This document shows, piece after piece, positions 42,555 through 50,962 of a stretch of 64,000 bases of DNA; the first letter of the stretch is position 1, and each line of letters opens with the position of its first letter. The position numbers were made by a program, and so were the translations under genes. The stretch is from Nakamurella sp. PAMC28650. GTDB taxonomy: Bacteria > Actinomycetota > Actinomycetes > Mycobacteriales > Nakamurellaceae. The notes under the pieces were generated by a model. That model did no database searches and was not told the origin of the DNA. It was given only the letters and a program-made list of their open reading frames with translations. The stretch is from positions 62,001 to 126,000 of the forward strand of contig NZ_CP060298.1 of NCBI RefSeq assembly GCF_014303395.1. Reading direction: 5' to 3'.

Positions 42555-42598
42555 GGAGCCCGGGACACCACGTTCGGGGCTCTCTACGAGGAGATGCC

Positions 42599-43687
42599 AT
42601 GACCGACTTCAGCGAGCCGCCGGGCGCGGGGGCAGCGCCGGCGTCCCGTCGGCCCGCTGCCGGCGCTGTGGGCCGCAGCGCCGCCCCCCGGGCCACTCTC
42701 GGTTCGGTGGCGGCCTTGGCCGGGGTGTCCAAGCAGACGGTGTCCAACGTGATCAACGCTCCCCAGATGGTCCGCGGGAACACTGCCAGCCGGGTGAACG
42801 CCGCGATCACCCAGCTCGGCTATCGACCCCACCGAGCCGCCGCCCAGCTACGCACGCGCCGTTCACGCGTACTGGGCCTGCGCATCCCCAACCGCTACAC
42901 CGACGCTGTCTTCGACCGGTTCCTGCATGCACTGACCGATGCGGCCGGTGCACTGGACTACCGGATCATGCTGTACACGGCCGACGACGACACTGCCGAG
43001 ATCCGCGCTTACGACGAACTTCTCGACGGGTGGGACATCGACGGGTTCGTGCTGACCGGTACCCATCCCGGCGACGAGCGGACCTCCTACCTGTCCGGGG
43101 CCGCAGTACCGTGCGTGACGTTCGGCCGCCCGTGGGACGACTCGGGTCATCACCCCTGGGTCGACGTGGACGGGGCCGCCGGCACCCGCGCCGCCACCGA
43201 ACATCTGATCTCCCACGGTCACCGCCGGATCGGGTTCCTGGGCTGGCCGGACAGCTCCGGGGTCGGCGGCGACAGGCTTGCCGGCTGGGCCGGTGCCATC
43301 AGTGCGGCAGGCCTGCCCGCTCTGGAGCCGTCGAGGGCGGTCAACGACGCGCACCAGGGACGCGCTGCGGCCGCCGCGCTGCTGGACCACACGCAGCCGA
43401 CCGCCATCGTCTGCGCCTCCGATGTGCTCGCCCTCGGCGCCATCTCCGAGATCACCGCTCGCGGCATGGAAGTCGGCCGGCAGATCGCGGTGGTCGGCTT
43501 CGACGACACGGACATCAGCGAGGTCAGCGGCCTGTCCTCGCTGGCCCAACCACTCGTCGAGGTGGCGCTACAGTCAGCGCGATTGATCGCAGCCCTGTTG
43601 GAAAAGCCGGCGGACGGGCCACCGGAGCACGTTCTGCTGCCTCCCACGCTCGTGACCAGAGCATCCTCCGCGGCCTTTCTCCCCTGA
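42599..43687 (+). CDS. LacI-family repressor
   Basis: 362 residues. After an Ala/Pro-rich lead of about 32 residues comes the LacI helix-turn-helix (ATLGSVAALAGVSKQTVSNV, INAPQMVRGNTASRVNAAI, LGYRPHRAAAQL). A periplasmic-binding-like effector domain follows (LGLRIPNRYTDAVFDRFL, GFVLTGTHPGDERTSYLSG, HGHRRIGFLGWP, VVGFDDTDISEV). ATG with GAGGAG upstream. It probably represses itself, the transporter downstream and the divergent glucosidase through the paired operators. Confidence 0.92.
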   Translation: MTDFSEPPGAGAAPASRRPAAGAVGRSAAPRATLGSVAALAGVSKQTVSNVINAPQMVRGNTASRVNAAITQLGYRPHRAAAQLRTRRSRVLGLRIPNRYTDAVFDRFLHALTDAAGALDYRIMLYTADDDTAEIRAYDELLDGWDIDGFVLTGTHPGDERTSYLSGAAVPCVTFGRPWDDSGHHPWVDVDGAAGTRAATEHLISHGHRRIGFLGWPDSSGVGGDRLAGWAGAISAAGLPALEPSRAVNDAHQGRAAAAALLDHTQPTAIVCASDVLALGAISEITARGMEVGRQIAVVGFDDTDISEVSGLSSLAQPLVEVALQSARLIAALLEKPADGPPEHVLLPPTLVTRASSAAFLP

Positions 43688-43809
43688 CGGCAGTCCGCAC
43701 CGGACCCGGCACGTCCCAGCGAACCGCCACCGGGACCACCTCGCGAGACCTTCCCCCCTCCCATCCCACCACCCGAAAGCTGTACACCAACCACTTCGAG
43801 GAGAAGTCA

Positions 43810-45171
43810 ATGAGGACAAAACATCTCGGGCGAACCGCGTTCGCCGCCGCAGGATTGGCCGTGCTGCTGATCAGTACCGCCTGCAGCAGTACCACCGCGG
43901 CATCGTCCGGTACGTCCGGTGCCGCCGACAGTTCCAGCTCTGCCGCAGTCGGTTCCTCGACATCCTCCGGTCCGGCCGCGTCCTCGCCCGCGGGGTCGGC
44001 GGTTTCGGCATCGGTCCCGGCCGGGGGCGGAGCGCCCCTCCCCGCCGCGCAGCTGAGCGTCCTGATCGGGTCCTCCGGACAGGCCGAGACGGACTCGGTC
44101 GATGCCGCCGCGGCCGCCTGGGGCAAGTCCTCCGGTTCCACGGCCACCGTGACGGTGGCCCAGGATCTGACCCAGCAACTCGCCCAGGGCTTCTCGTCCG
44201 GCAAGGCACCGGACATCTTCTACCTCGGGGCCGAGCAGGTGGCCAACTACGCCAAGGCGGGCAACCTGCTGGCCTACGCCGACAAGCTGCCCGATGCGGC
44301 TGATTTCTACCCGGCGTTGAAGACCTCGTTCACCTACGGCGGCAAGTTCTACTGTGCCCCGAAGGACTTCTCGACCCTGGCCCTGTTCATCAACACCGCC
44401 CTGTGGACGAAAGCCGGCCTGACCGACGCCGACATCCCGAAGAACTGGGACCAGCTCGAGGCGGTGTCCAAGAAGCTGACCGCCGGCAAGGTCGCCGGCA
44501 TCTCCCTCTCGCCAGAGCGTGATCGCCTCGACGCCTTCATGGTGCAGAGCGGTTCCTACCTGGTGGACGCCGCCGGGAAGCCGACGGTCAACAGCGACCA
44601 GAACGTCACCGCACTGACCTACGTCAAGAAGCTCTACAGCGACGGCTCGCTGAAGTTCCCGAAAGACCTCGGGGCCGGTTGGGCCGGCGAGGCCTTCGGC
44701 AAGGGCGAGGCTGCGATGACCATCGAGGGCAACTGGCTGCTCGGATCGATGTCGAAGGACTACCCGGGCGTCAAGTACAAGGTGGCCGAGCTTCCCACCG
44801 GTCCGAGCGGCGCCAAGGGCACGTTGTCCTTCACCAACTGCTGGGGCATCTCGGCCATTACCAAGAACGCAGCCCAGGCCGAAGCTTTCGTCGCCTACCT
44901 CACCAGCACGGCGCAGCAGCTCGCCTTCGCCAAGGCCTTCGGCGTGATCCCGTCGGTGAAGTCGGCGGCATCGGCCTACCTCGCGCAGAATCCGACCAAT
45001 GCACCGTTCGTCAACGGCGTCGCCTACGCGAAGGGCGTGGTGAACGCCCCCGGCATCACCGATGTGATGACGGACTTCAATTCACAGTTGCAGGGGCTGC
45101 CCAACAGCGACCCCAAGAGCATCCTCGACTCGGTCCAGAGCAACCTGCAGACGGCGCTGGGCGGTAGTTGA
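43810..45171 (+). CDS. ABC transporter sugar-binding lipoprotein, family 1
   Basis: 453 residues. Lipoprotein signal (AFAAAGLAVLLISTAC, lipobox STAC) and a Ser/Ala linker of about 65 residues precede an SBP_bac_1 domain: FSSGKAPDIFYLGAEQVANY, YCAPKDFSTLALFINTALW, WAGEAFGKGEAAMTIEGNWL, TSTAQQLAFAKAFGVIPSV. Family 1 receptors take mono- or oligosaccharides. ATG with GAGGAGA upstream, 122 bp after lacI. Confidence 0.92.
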   Translation: MRTKHLGRTAFAAAGLAVLLISTACSSTTAASSGTSGAADSSSSAAVGSSTSSGPAASSPAGSAVSASVPAGGGAPLPAAQLSVLIGSSGQAETDSVDAAAAAWGKSSGSTATVTVAQDLTQQLAQGFSSGKAPDIFYLGAEQVANYAKAGNLLAYADKLPDAADFYPALKTSFTYGGKFYCAPKDFSTLALFINTALWTKAGLTDADIPKNWDQLEAVSKKLTAGKVAGISLSPERDRLDAFMVQSGSYLVDAAGKPTVNSDQNVTALTYVKKLYSDGSLKFPKDLGAGWAGEAFGKGEAAMTIEGNWLLGSMSKDYPGVKYKVAELPTGPSGAKGTLSFTNCWGISAITKNAAQAEAFVAYLTSTAQQLAFAKAFGVIPSVKSAASAYLAQNPTNAPFVNGVAYAKGVVNAPGITDVMTDFNSQLQGLPNSDPKSILDSVQSNLQTALGGS

Positions 45172-45185
45172 AGCTGATCGTCGAC

Positions 45186-45218
45186 GGGCCGGTGGGGCGC
45201 CATCGCCCCACCGGGCCC
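45186..45218 (+). terminator. Stem-loop after the sugar-binding protein gene
   Basis: Perfect arms CCGGTGGGGCG (45189-45199) and 45204-45214 around CCAT, extended outward with one bulge. It lies 14 bp past the stop and probably reduces read-through into the permease genes. Confidence 0.7.
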
Positions 45219-45354
45219 GGAGCCGATTCCTGCCTTTCGTAGCCGAACCCACTGTGCTGCATACTCTTCCGGCGGCATGACGAGCTGGTCCATCACTACC
45301 GAGCAGTCCTCGCGTCCACCCCCGGCCGTCCATCCCTGCATTCCAGGAGCAGTC

Positions 45355-46485
45355 ATGTCGATCGATTTCACCCCGAAGATCGAGAACATCCCACCCACCG
45401 AACAGATCTCGACGGCGCCCCCCGCAGGCCGACGCGGCGGCTCGCCCTCCAGGAACCAGGGACGCGCCGGCTGGATGTTCGTGGCGCCGTCGCTGATCAT
45501 CATCCTGCTGTTCCTGATCCTGCCGGTGATCGCCTCGCTCTGGGTCTCGGTGTCGGACTGGTCGGGCAAGGGTTCACCGCTCAGCGCCAATTTCGTCGGC
45601 TTCAGGAACTACGACGCACTGCTCGGCAAGGAGGGCCTCTCCCAGAAGAACATGGGCACCGCCTACCGGAACATCTTCTACTACGTGCTGCTGGTGGTTC
45701 CGCTGCAGACCGTGCTCGCGTTGGTCCTTGCCCTGGTCTTGAATCGACGTAGGTTGCGCGGCAAAGGTTTCTTCCGCACCACCTTCTATTTCCCGTCCGT
45801 CACCAGCTCCGTCGCCATCGCCCTGGTGTTCATGTTCATGTTCCAGGCCAGCGGAGCGATCAACGCGATCCTGGCCTGGTTCGGCATCAACGGTCCCAAC
45901 TGGTTCGCCGATCCGCGCGGCGTCGGCCACCTTCTGCTCGGGGCGGTGGGCGTCGACACGGCACCCGGCTGGCTCTCGGCGCACAAGTTCCTCAGCGTGA
46001 CCTTCTGGGACTGGCTCTCCGGCCCTTCCATCGCGATGTGCACGATCATCGTGCTGGCGATCTGGACCACCGGTGGGACGTTCATGTTGATGTTCCTGGC
46101 CGCCCTGCAGGACATCCCGGAGGACATGATGGAGGCGGCCAAGGTCGATGGAGCGAGCGACTGGCAGGCTTTCCGCCGGGTGGTGGTGCCGGCCCTGAAG
46201 CCGACCTTCTTCCTGGTCATCACGCTGGGCCTGATCGGCTCCTGGCAGATGTTCGACCAGGTCTTCATCATCAGCCAGGGCTCGCCGCAGAACACCACGA
46301 TGACGCCGGCCTTCCTTTCTTACCAGACGTCGTTCACCAACGGGAAATGGGGCCAGGGCGCTGCGATCTCGTTCATCCTGTTCGCCGTCATCATCGTGTT
46401 CTCCCTCGTCCAGCGCCTGGTGATGCGCGATCGCAAGAACGTTCCCCGGAGCCACCGCATCGCAACATGGGAGAAGTCCAGATGA
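45355..46485 (+). CDS. Sugar ABC transporter permease (MalF type)
   Basis: 376 residues. The ATG at 45355 has CAGGAG upstream and is preferred to an in-frame ATG at 45277. A polar N-terminus is followed by helices WMFVAPSLIIILLFLILPVI and others; the MalF-like periplasmic insert is near residues 175-230. The EAA loop is EDMMEAAKVDGASDWQAFRR. It overlaps the next permease by 4 bp. Confidence 0.92.
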   Translation: MSIDFTPKIENIPPTEQISTAPPAGRRGGSPSRNQGRAGWMFVAPSLIIILLFLILPVIASLWVSVSDWSGKGSPLSANFVGFRNYDALLGKEGLSQKNMGTAYRNIFYYVLLVVPLQTVLALVLALVLNRRRLRGKGFFRTTFYFPSVTSSVAIALVFMFMFQASGAINAILAWFGINGPNWFADPRGVGHLLLGAVGVDTAPGWLSAHKFLSVTFWDWLSGPSIAMCTIIVLAIWTTGGTFMLMFLAALQDIPEDMMEAAKVDGASDWQAFRRVVVPALKPTFFLVITLGLIGSWQMFDQVFIISQGSPQNTTMTPAFLSYQTSFTNGKWGQGAAISFILFAVIIVFSLVQRLVMRDRKNVPRSHRIATWEKSR

Positions 46486-47366
46486 GCACCACACTCACCG
46501 GCCGCAAGTTCACCGGCGCCCCTTCGGCGCCGAGCACGCGCCGGGGGGTGAAGACCGCGTGGATCTTCTACCTCGCCCTGATCGTGTTCGCGATGATCTA
46601 CCTGTTCCCGTTCATCCTGCAGATCGGTACGTCGTTCAAGGCCGACGCGGACGCCAGCGCGAACTCGCTCAACCCGATCCCGACGAACTGGACGCTCGAT
46701 GCGTTCCGCAAGCTCTCGCAGGCGGACTTCCCACGCTGGTTCCTCAACTCCGTGGTGGTCACCGTCTGCGTGACGGCCGGCAGGGTGTTCTTCGATTCCC
46801 TGGCCGGATATGCGCTGGCCCGATTGCACTTCCGCGGGCGGTCCGCGATCGCCGGTGCTTTCATCGCGATCATGGCGGTGCCGGGTGTGGTGCTGCTGAT
46901 CCCCAAGTACCTGGTGCTGGTGCAACTGCACATGTACGACACCTACTTCGGGATGATCGTCCCGTTGCTCGCCGATGCCGCCGGCATCTTCATCATGCGG
47001 CAGTTCTTCATCAACATCCCGGTCGAGGTGGAAGAGGCCGCCCGGATCGACGGGGCATCGGTGTTCCGCACCTTCTGGTCGGTCGTGCTCCCGATGGCCC
47101 GACCCGCGGTGATCACCCTCACCATCCTGTCGTTCCAAGGGTCCTGGAACGAGCTGTCGCACTTCATCGTCTCGACGCAGAACCCGAAGCTGGACACCCT
47201 GACCAAGGGCGTCGCAAGTCTGGCGTCCGGGCAGTTGGGTTCGGGAAACCAGTTCCCGCTGAAGATGGCCGCCGCACTGCTGATGACGATCCCGGTCGCC
47301 ATCGTGTTCTTCCTCTTCCAGAGGCAGTTCGTCCGGGGTGCCGGGGCCGGGGCCGTCAAGGGCTGA
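46482..47366 (+). CDS. Sugar ABC transporter permease (MalG type)
   Basis: 294 residues with six membrane segments beginning AWIFYLALIVFAMIYLFPFI. EAA loop VEVEEAARIDGASVFRTFWS. C-terminal LLMTIPVAIVFFLFQRQFVRG is typical of MalG-type subunits. No ATPase gene follows, so the importer probably uses a shared MsiK-like ATPase encoded elsewhere. Confidence 0.93.
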   Translation: MSTTLTGRKFTGAPSAPSTRRGVKTAWIFYLALIVFAMIYLFPFILQIGTSFKADADASANSLNPIPTNWTLDAFRKLSQADFPRWFLNSVVVTVCVTAGRVFFDSLAGYALARLHFRGRSAIAGAFIAIMAVPGVVLLIPKYLVLVQLHMYDTYFGMIVPLLADAAGIFIMRQFFINIPVEVEEAARIDGASVFRTFWSVVLPMARPAVITLTILSFQGSWNELSHFIVSTQNPKLDTLTKGVASLASGQLGSGNQFPLKMAAALLMTIPVAIVFFLFQRQFVRGAGAGAVKG

Positions 47367-47556
47367 GGTCGTCGAGAGCGGAGCAGTGACCGAACCGACG
47401 AGCCGTCAAAGACTCGTCAAGATCCGGTGCTGAGGCGTACAGATGTGGTCCGCAGATCTCGGGTGTCTGCTGAACCGACCTAGCGTGACGTTGTCGGCGC
47501 GGCCACTCGCGTTGACCGCAGCCACATCTGACAGCAGAAGAAGGATCGCCAGCACC

Positions 47557-47928
47557 ATGTACGACAGGCCGGACACTCTCTTCGTTCCGATCCACCCGAC
47601 CCGGCTGGCCGATGTGGTCAGCATCTGCACGGCACTCCTGCCGCCGGGCGACCGGACGGGCCTGGCCTTCACCAGTGCCGCCCGTCTGGCCGGTGCGATG
47701 GGGGTCGGTCAGGTCTGGACGACCATGTCTGAAATGGCTCTACGGGCCGCACTGGCCCCGATCGGGATCAGCCGGATCCAGGTCGACGCCGACTTCGTCG
47801 GTCCGGCGGTCGCCACCCTGAAGCCCGATTCTCGCAGGGTGGTCCGGACGGACAGCGATCCGCGGGTTGCCTCCGCCGTCGTCGCCGCGCGCGGATCCGC
47901 CTGGACCCGTACGCCTGCGGTGGCCTGA
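47557..47928 (+). CDS. SAV_915-like small protein
   Basis: 123 residues from the ATG at 47557: DTLFVPIHPTRLADVVSICT, DRTGLAFTSAARLAGAMG, then LRAALAPIGISRIQVDADFV. The layout (short domain with FVP, an R-x-x-x-AFT strand and a final I/V-x-x-D-x-x-x-V) recalls the SAV_915/SseB-like proteins of Streptomyces, of unknown role. A longer frame to 47443 lacks supporting features. Assignment is tentative. Confidence 0.5.
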   Translation: MYDRPDTLFVPIHPTRLADVVSICTALLPPGDRTGLAFTSAARLAGAMGVGQVWTTMSEMALRAALAPIGISRIQVDADFVGPAVATLKPDSRRVVRTDSDPRVASAVVAARGSAWTRTPAVA

Positions 47929-48078
47929 GATGACCAGTTCTGCACATGGGCGTTTGCCGTCGAGGACGATACCGACCGCCCGTCAACCCGGGGCGTCGCC
48001 CTGCGGCCGGTCGTCGACCACCGATCAACGGCCGACCACCGGCTGGAGGCGGTCGACGAACAACTGCTGGCGCTGCTC

Positions 48079-48468
48079 GTGCAGGACGGCCGGGCGTCGA
48101 TCACTCTGCTGGCCCAGAAGGTCGGGCTCAGCGTGAGCGCCACCGCGGCCCGCGTCCACCGACTGTGCGATCACGGTGTCATCACCGGCTTCCACGCAAG
48201 CCTGGATCCCGCGATGCTCGGCGGGGTCCTGTCCGCGACCGTCAGGGTCAGGTTGAGTACGTCCGGCCGATGCGCCGCGTTCGAGGAATGGCTGGAAGGA
48301 CGACCGGAGATCACCGAGGTCTTCCGCTGCACCGGCAACTTCGACTACGAACTGCGGGTGACGTGTCGGGATGCTCGGCGAATCCACGCCGTCATCTCGG
48401 CGATTCGCCACGCCGGGGGCGCCGCCGAGACCGAGACCACTCTGCTGTCCGGGCGGGTGGGGGTATGA
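48079..48468 (+). CDS. AsnC/Lrp-family regulator with unclear start
   Basis: The Lrp helix-turn-helix reads DGRASITLLAQKVGLSVSATAARVHRL and is followed by the RAM-like effector domain (VLSATVRVRLS, FEEWLEGRPEITEVFRCTGN, DYELRVTC). The recognisable domain begins before the first available GTG at 48079: codons from 48043 read LEAVDEQLLALLVQ, the normal first helix. No ATG, GTG or TTG exists in this frame between 48079 and the previous gene's stop at 47928. Either an unusual start (CTG at 48043 or 48001) is used, or a frameshift separates it from an ATG at 47930. The stop overlaps the decarboxylase start by 4 bp, so it probably regulates that gene. Confidence 0.65.
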   Translation: MQDGRASITLLAQKVGLSVSATAARVHRLCDHGVITGFHASLDPAMLGGVLSATVRVRLSTSGRCAAFEEWLEGRPEITEVFRCTGNFDYELRVTCRDARRIHAVISAIRHAGGAAETETTLLSGRVGV

Positions 48469-49829
48469 CCGCCGTGTCGATCCACCAGAACCACAGCCTG
48501 GTAGGAGATTTCGCAGACGGGACGCCATGGCCGCTGCTGACCGGGTACGGGCACGAGCATGAGGTCCTCCTGGACGGCGTCGGCCTGGTCGCACTCGCGC
48601 AGGAATTCGGAACACCGCTGCAGGTGATCAGCGAGTCCGAGGTGCGCGAACGCGCGGCCGAGTACCGGCGGGCGTTCGCCGGCGGTGCTGTCGCCTACGC
48701 CTCTAAGGCGTTCCTCACCAGCACGATGGCCAGATGGATGATGGACGAGGGCCTCGATCTGGATGTGTGCTCGGGCGGCGAACTGGCTCTCGCGGGCGCA
48801 GCCGGAGTGCCGATGGACCGGATCCTCATGCACGGCAACGCCAAGAGCCCCCAGGAACTGTCCGACGCCCACCGGTCGGGCGTCGGGCGAATCGTGGTCG
48901 ATTCCCGGACGGAGATCAGCCAACTGGCTGCTCTTGGTCACTCCGGCGATGGACATCGCCGGCAGAAGGTGCTGCTGCGGGTACTTCCCGGTGTCAGCGG
49001 GCACACCCATCGATCGGTGGACACCGGCCGCGAGGATCAGCAGTTCGGCTTCTCGCTGTCCTCCGGGGCTGCGCTGGAGGCCGTCCGGCGGGTGCTGAGC
49101 CACTCGGAACTGGAACTGGCCGGTCTGCACTGCCACATCGGATCCCAGATCGCCGACCCGGAAGCCTATCTCGAGGCTGCCCGCCGGATGATCGCGCTCA
49201 TGGCACACATCCGGGATGTCACCGGGGTCGTGCTGCCCGAGCTCGATCTGGGCGGCGGCCACGCCGTCGCCTACCGCGCCGGGGATCCAGAACTGGCACC
49301 GGGCCCGCTCGCGGCGGCGCTGCGGGAGACCATCGACCGGGCCTGCCTGGTGAACCGATTTCCGTTGCCGCGCATGACGATCGAACCCGGACGAGCGATC
49401 GTGGCACGCGCCGGCGTCACCCTCTACCGGGTCATCACGGTGAAGCGGACCGCTGACGGAGCCCTGTTCGTCGCCGTGGACGGTGGGATGAGCGACAACC
49501 CCCGGCCCAGCCTCTACCACGCCAGCTACACGGTCCGCCTGATCGGCCGGGCGACCCATCAGGGCGCCGTGCCGGCCACCGTCGTCGGCCGGCACTGCGA
49601 AGCCGGCGACGTACTGGTCCAGGACGCCGAACTACCGGCTGACATCCGGCCCGGTGACCTGCTGGTGATGCTCTGCACGGGCGCCTACCAACACTCGATG
49701 GCCTCCAACTACAACATGGTCCGCCGATCTCCGGTGGTCTCGGTCAGGGGCGGGCGGGCCCAGGTCCTGATCAGACGCGAAACCGATGACGATCTGATGC
49801 GACGCGATCTGGGTCTGGCCGGAAACTAG
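48465..49829 (+). CDS. lysA: Diaminopimelate-decarboxylase-like group IV PLP decarboxylase
   Basis: 454 residues with an alanine-racemase-type barrel: AGGAVAYASKAFLTSTMARW (PLP lysine), CSGGELALAGAAGVP, GLHCHIGSQI, ELDLGGGHAVAY. The C-terminal domain has MTIEPGRAIVARAG, EAGDVLVQDAELP and LLVMLCTGAYQHSMASNYNM, close to LysA. The final step of lysine synthesis is the best call. The accessory-block location and the coupled AsnC/Lrp regulator allow a paralogue acting on another basic amino acid. ATGA overlap with the upstream gene fixes the start. Confidence 0.8.
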   Translation: MTAVSIHQNHSLVGDFADGTPWPLLTGYGHEHEVLLDGVGLVALAQEFGTPLQVISESEVRERAAEYRRAFAGGAVAYASKAFLTSTMARWMMDEGLDLDVCSGGELALAGAAGVPMDRILMHGNAKSPQELSDAHRSGVGRIVVDSRTEISQLAALGHSGDGHRRQKVLLRVLPGVSGHTHRSVDTGREDQQFGFSLSSGAALEAVRRVLSHSELELAGLHCHIGSQIADPEAYLEAARRMIALMAHIRDVTGVVLPELDLGGGHAVAYRAGDPELAPGPLAAALRETIDRACLVNRFPLPRMTIEPGRAIVARAGVTLYRVITVKRTADGALFVAVDGGMSDNPRPSLYHASYTVRLIGRATHQGAVPATVVGRHCEAGDVLVQDAELPADIRPGDLLVMLCTGAYQHSMASNYNMVRRSPVVSVRGGRAQVLIRRETDDDLMRRDLGLAGN

Positions 49830-49909
49830 TCCCTGTCGGGATTCTCGACCGGTCCTACGGAGTCGGACCAGTGGTTCTGCCCTCGACACGAAGAAGAGAG
49901 GTACGGGCG

Positions 49910-50485
49910 ATGATGGGGGAGCCGCCGAAGAGGGTCGTGGTCGGCGTCAGTGGAAGTCTGGCCAATTCGGCTGCTCTGCACGTCGCGGTGGCGCAGGCCC
50001 GGCAACAGCGGGCCGAGCTGCTCGCGGTCCGGGCCTGGACGCCGGTCGGCGGGGAGATCACCTATCGACGAGGCCCGTGCCCGCCGTTGATGGAAGTGTG
50101 GCGGGCACAGGCCGGGACAGCGCTGCTCGACGCCTTCGCCGAGGCGATGGGCGGCCTGCCTCCGGACCTCTCGGTGCGCTGTCTGATCAGCCGTTCCGAC
50201 ACCGGCCCCGCACTGGTCGACGCGGCGGACCGTCCCGGAGACCTCCTGGTGGTCGGCGTTGGACGTCAGGGACCGCTGGCCCGGCTGCAGCGGCGGTCGG
50301 TCAGCCGCTTCTGTCTGCAACATTCCCGCTGTCCGGTGCTGGCCGTACCGCCGCCGGCCATGCTGCGGGACCTGCGCCCGGATGGACTTCCTGCGCGGCG
50401 ATCCGAGCATCGGACCGGCCCGGGCTCGAGAGCTGCACCCTGGTCACCGCAATCGCCGTCGGCCCGGAAACGCGACGAGCCGTGA
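49910..50485 (+). CDS. Universal stress protein family (UspA-like)
   Basis: 191 residues. One Usp domain (about 8-145): RVVVGVSGSLANSAALHVAV, LLAVRAWTPVGG, PGDLLVVGVGRQGPLARL and SRFCLQHSRCPVLAVP. The G-2x-G-9x-G-(S/T) nucleotide pattern is only partly kept, and the tail after residue 150 is polar and basic with no domain. ATG at 49910 (or 49913) with AGAGAGG upstream. Role in stress is a family inference. Confidence 0.72.
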   Translation: MMGEPPKRVVVGVSGSLANSAALHVAVAQARQQRAELLAVRAWTPVGGEITYRRGPCPPLMEVWRAQAGTALLDAFAEAMGGLPPDLSVRCLISRSDTGPALVDAADRPGDLLVVGVGRQGPLARLQRRSVSRFCLQHSRCPVLAVPPPAMLRDLRPDGLPARRSEHRTGPGSRAAPWSPQSPSARKRDEP

Positions 50486-50962
50486 TCTGGCGACCGGCAG
50501 ACCTCGAAGTCCTCGTCCTCTCCGGCGCCGGCCACCCGGGCGGACCCGCCGCCGGGCGTTGATCCGTCGGTGGCGCCGGTCACGACAACGGCCGACCGAT
50601 CCGGGCAGCGACGGGCCAACCGGCCCAGGCGTGCAAGCTCTCCTCAGCCGCAAATCATCGGCCTGGTCCTGCAAATTCGGGGAATAATGCGGCCGATCGC
50701 TCTTCTGACCGAATTGTCCGGATATAGTAATGAGTTCGTTAGGGTGTTTCGAAGGGTCAGCCGAATGGGTGATTAGGTAAGCAAATTACGTTCGTTCGGC
50801 CCACAGCCGTGCGTGATCCGAGGGCCTCTGGGCCCACGAATGGTGAGGAAGCCTGAAGGCCCTTGACGGTGACGGGGCCGTGGGTATCGGCTGTCGGAGG
50901 CAGTCTCGGCGACCCGTGACCCTCCCGGCCGCGGGGCCGATCATCGTCCGAAGGGATAGCGC
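50486..50962. other. 477-bp region upstream of the protease gene
   Basis: No convincing gene. It contains an unusually AT-rich stretch (about 50680-50800) in an otherwise GC-rich region, with a TATAGT hexamer at 50723-50728. About 235 nt of GC-rich potential leader follow before the protease ATG, including GGGCCTCTGGGCCC. I could not match the leader to a known riboswitch. Confidence 0.6.

Noticed and set aside
50570-50776. 68-codon frame in the region before the protease
   Set aside because: Start overlaps GC-rich filler, no ribosome-binding site, and it covers the AT-rich promoter patch; judged non-coding.
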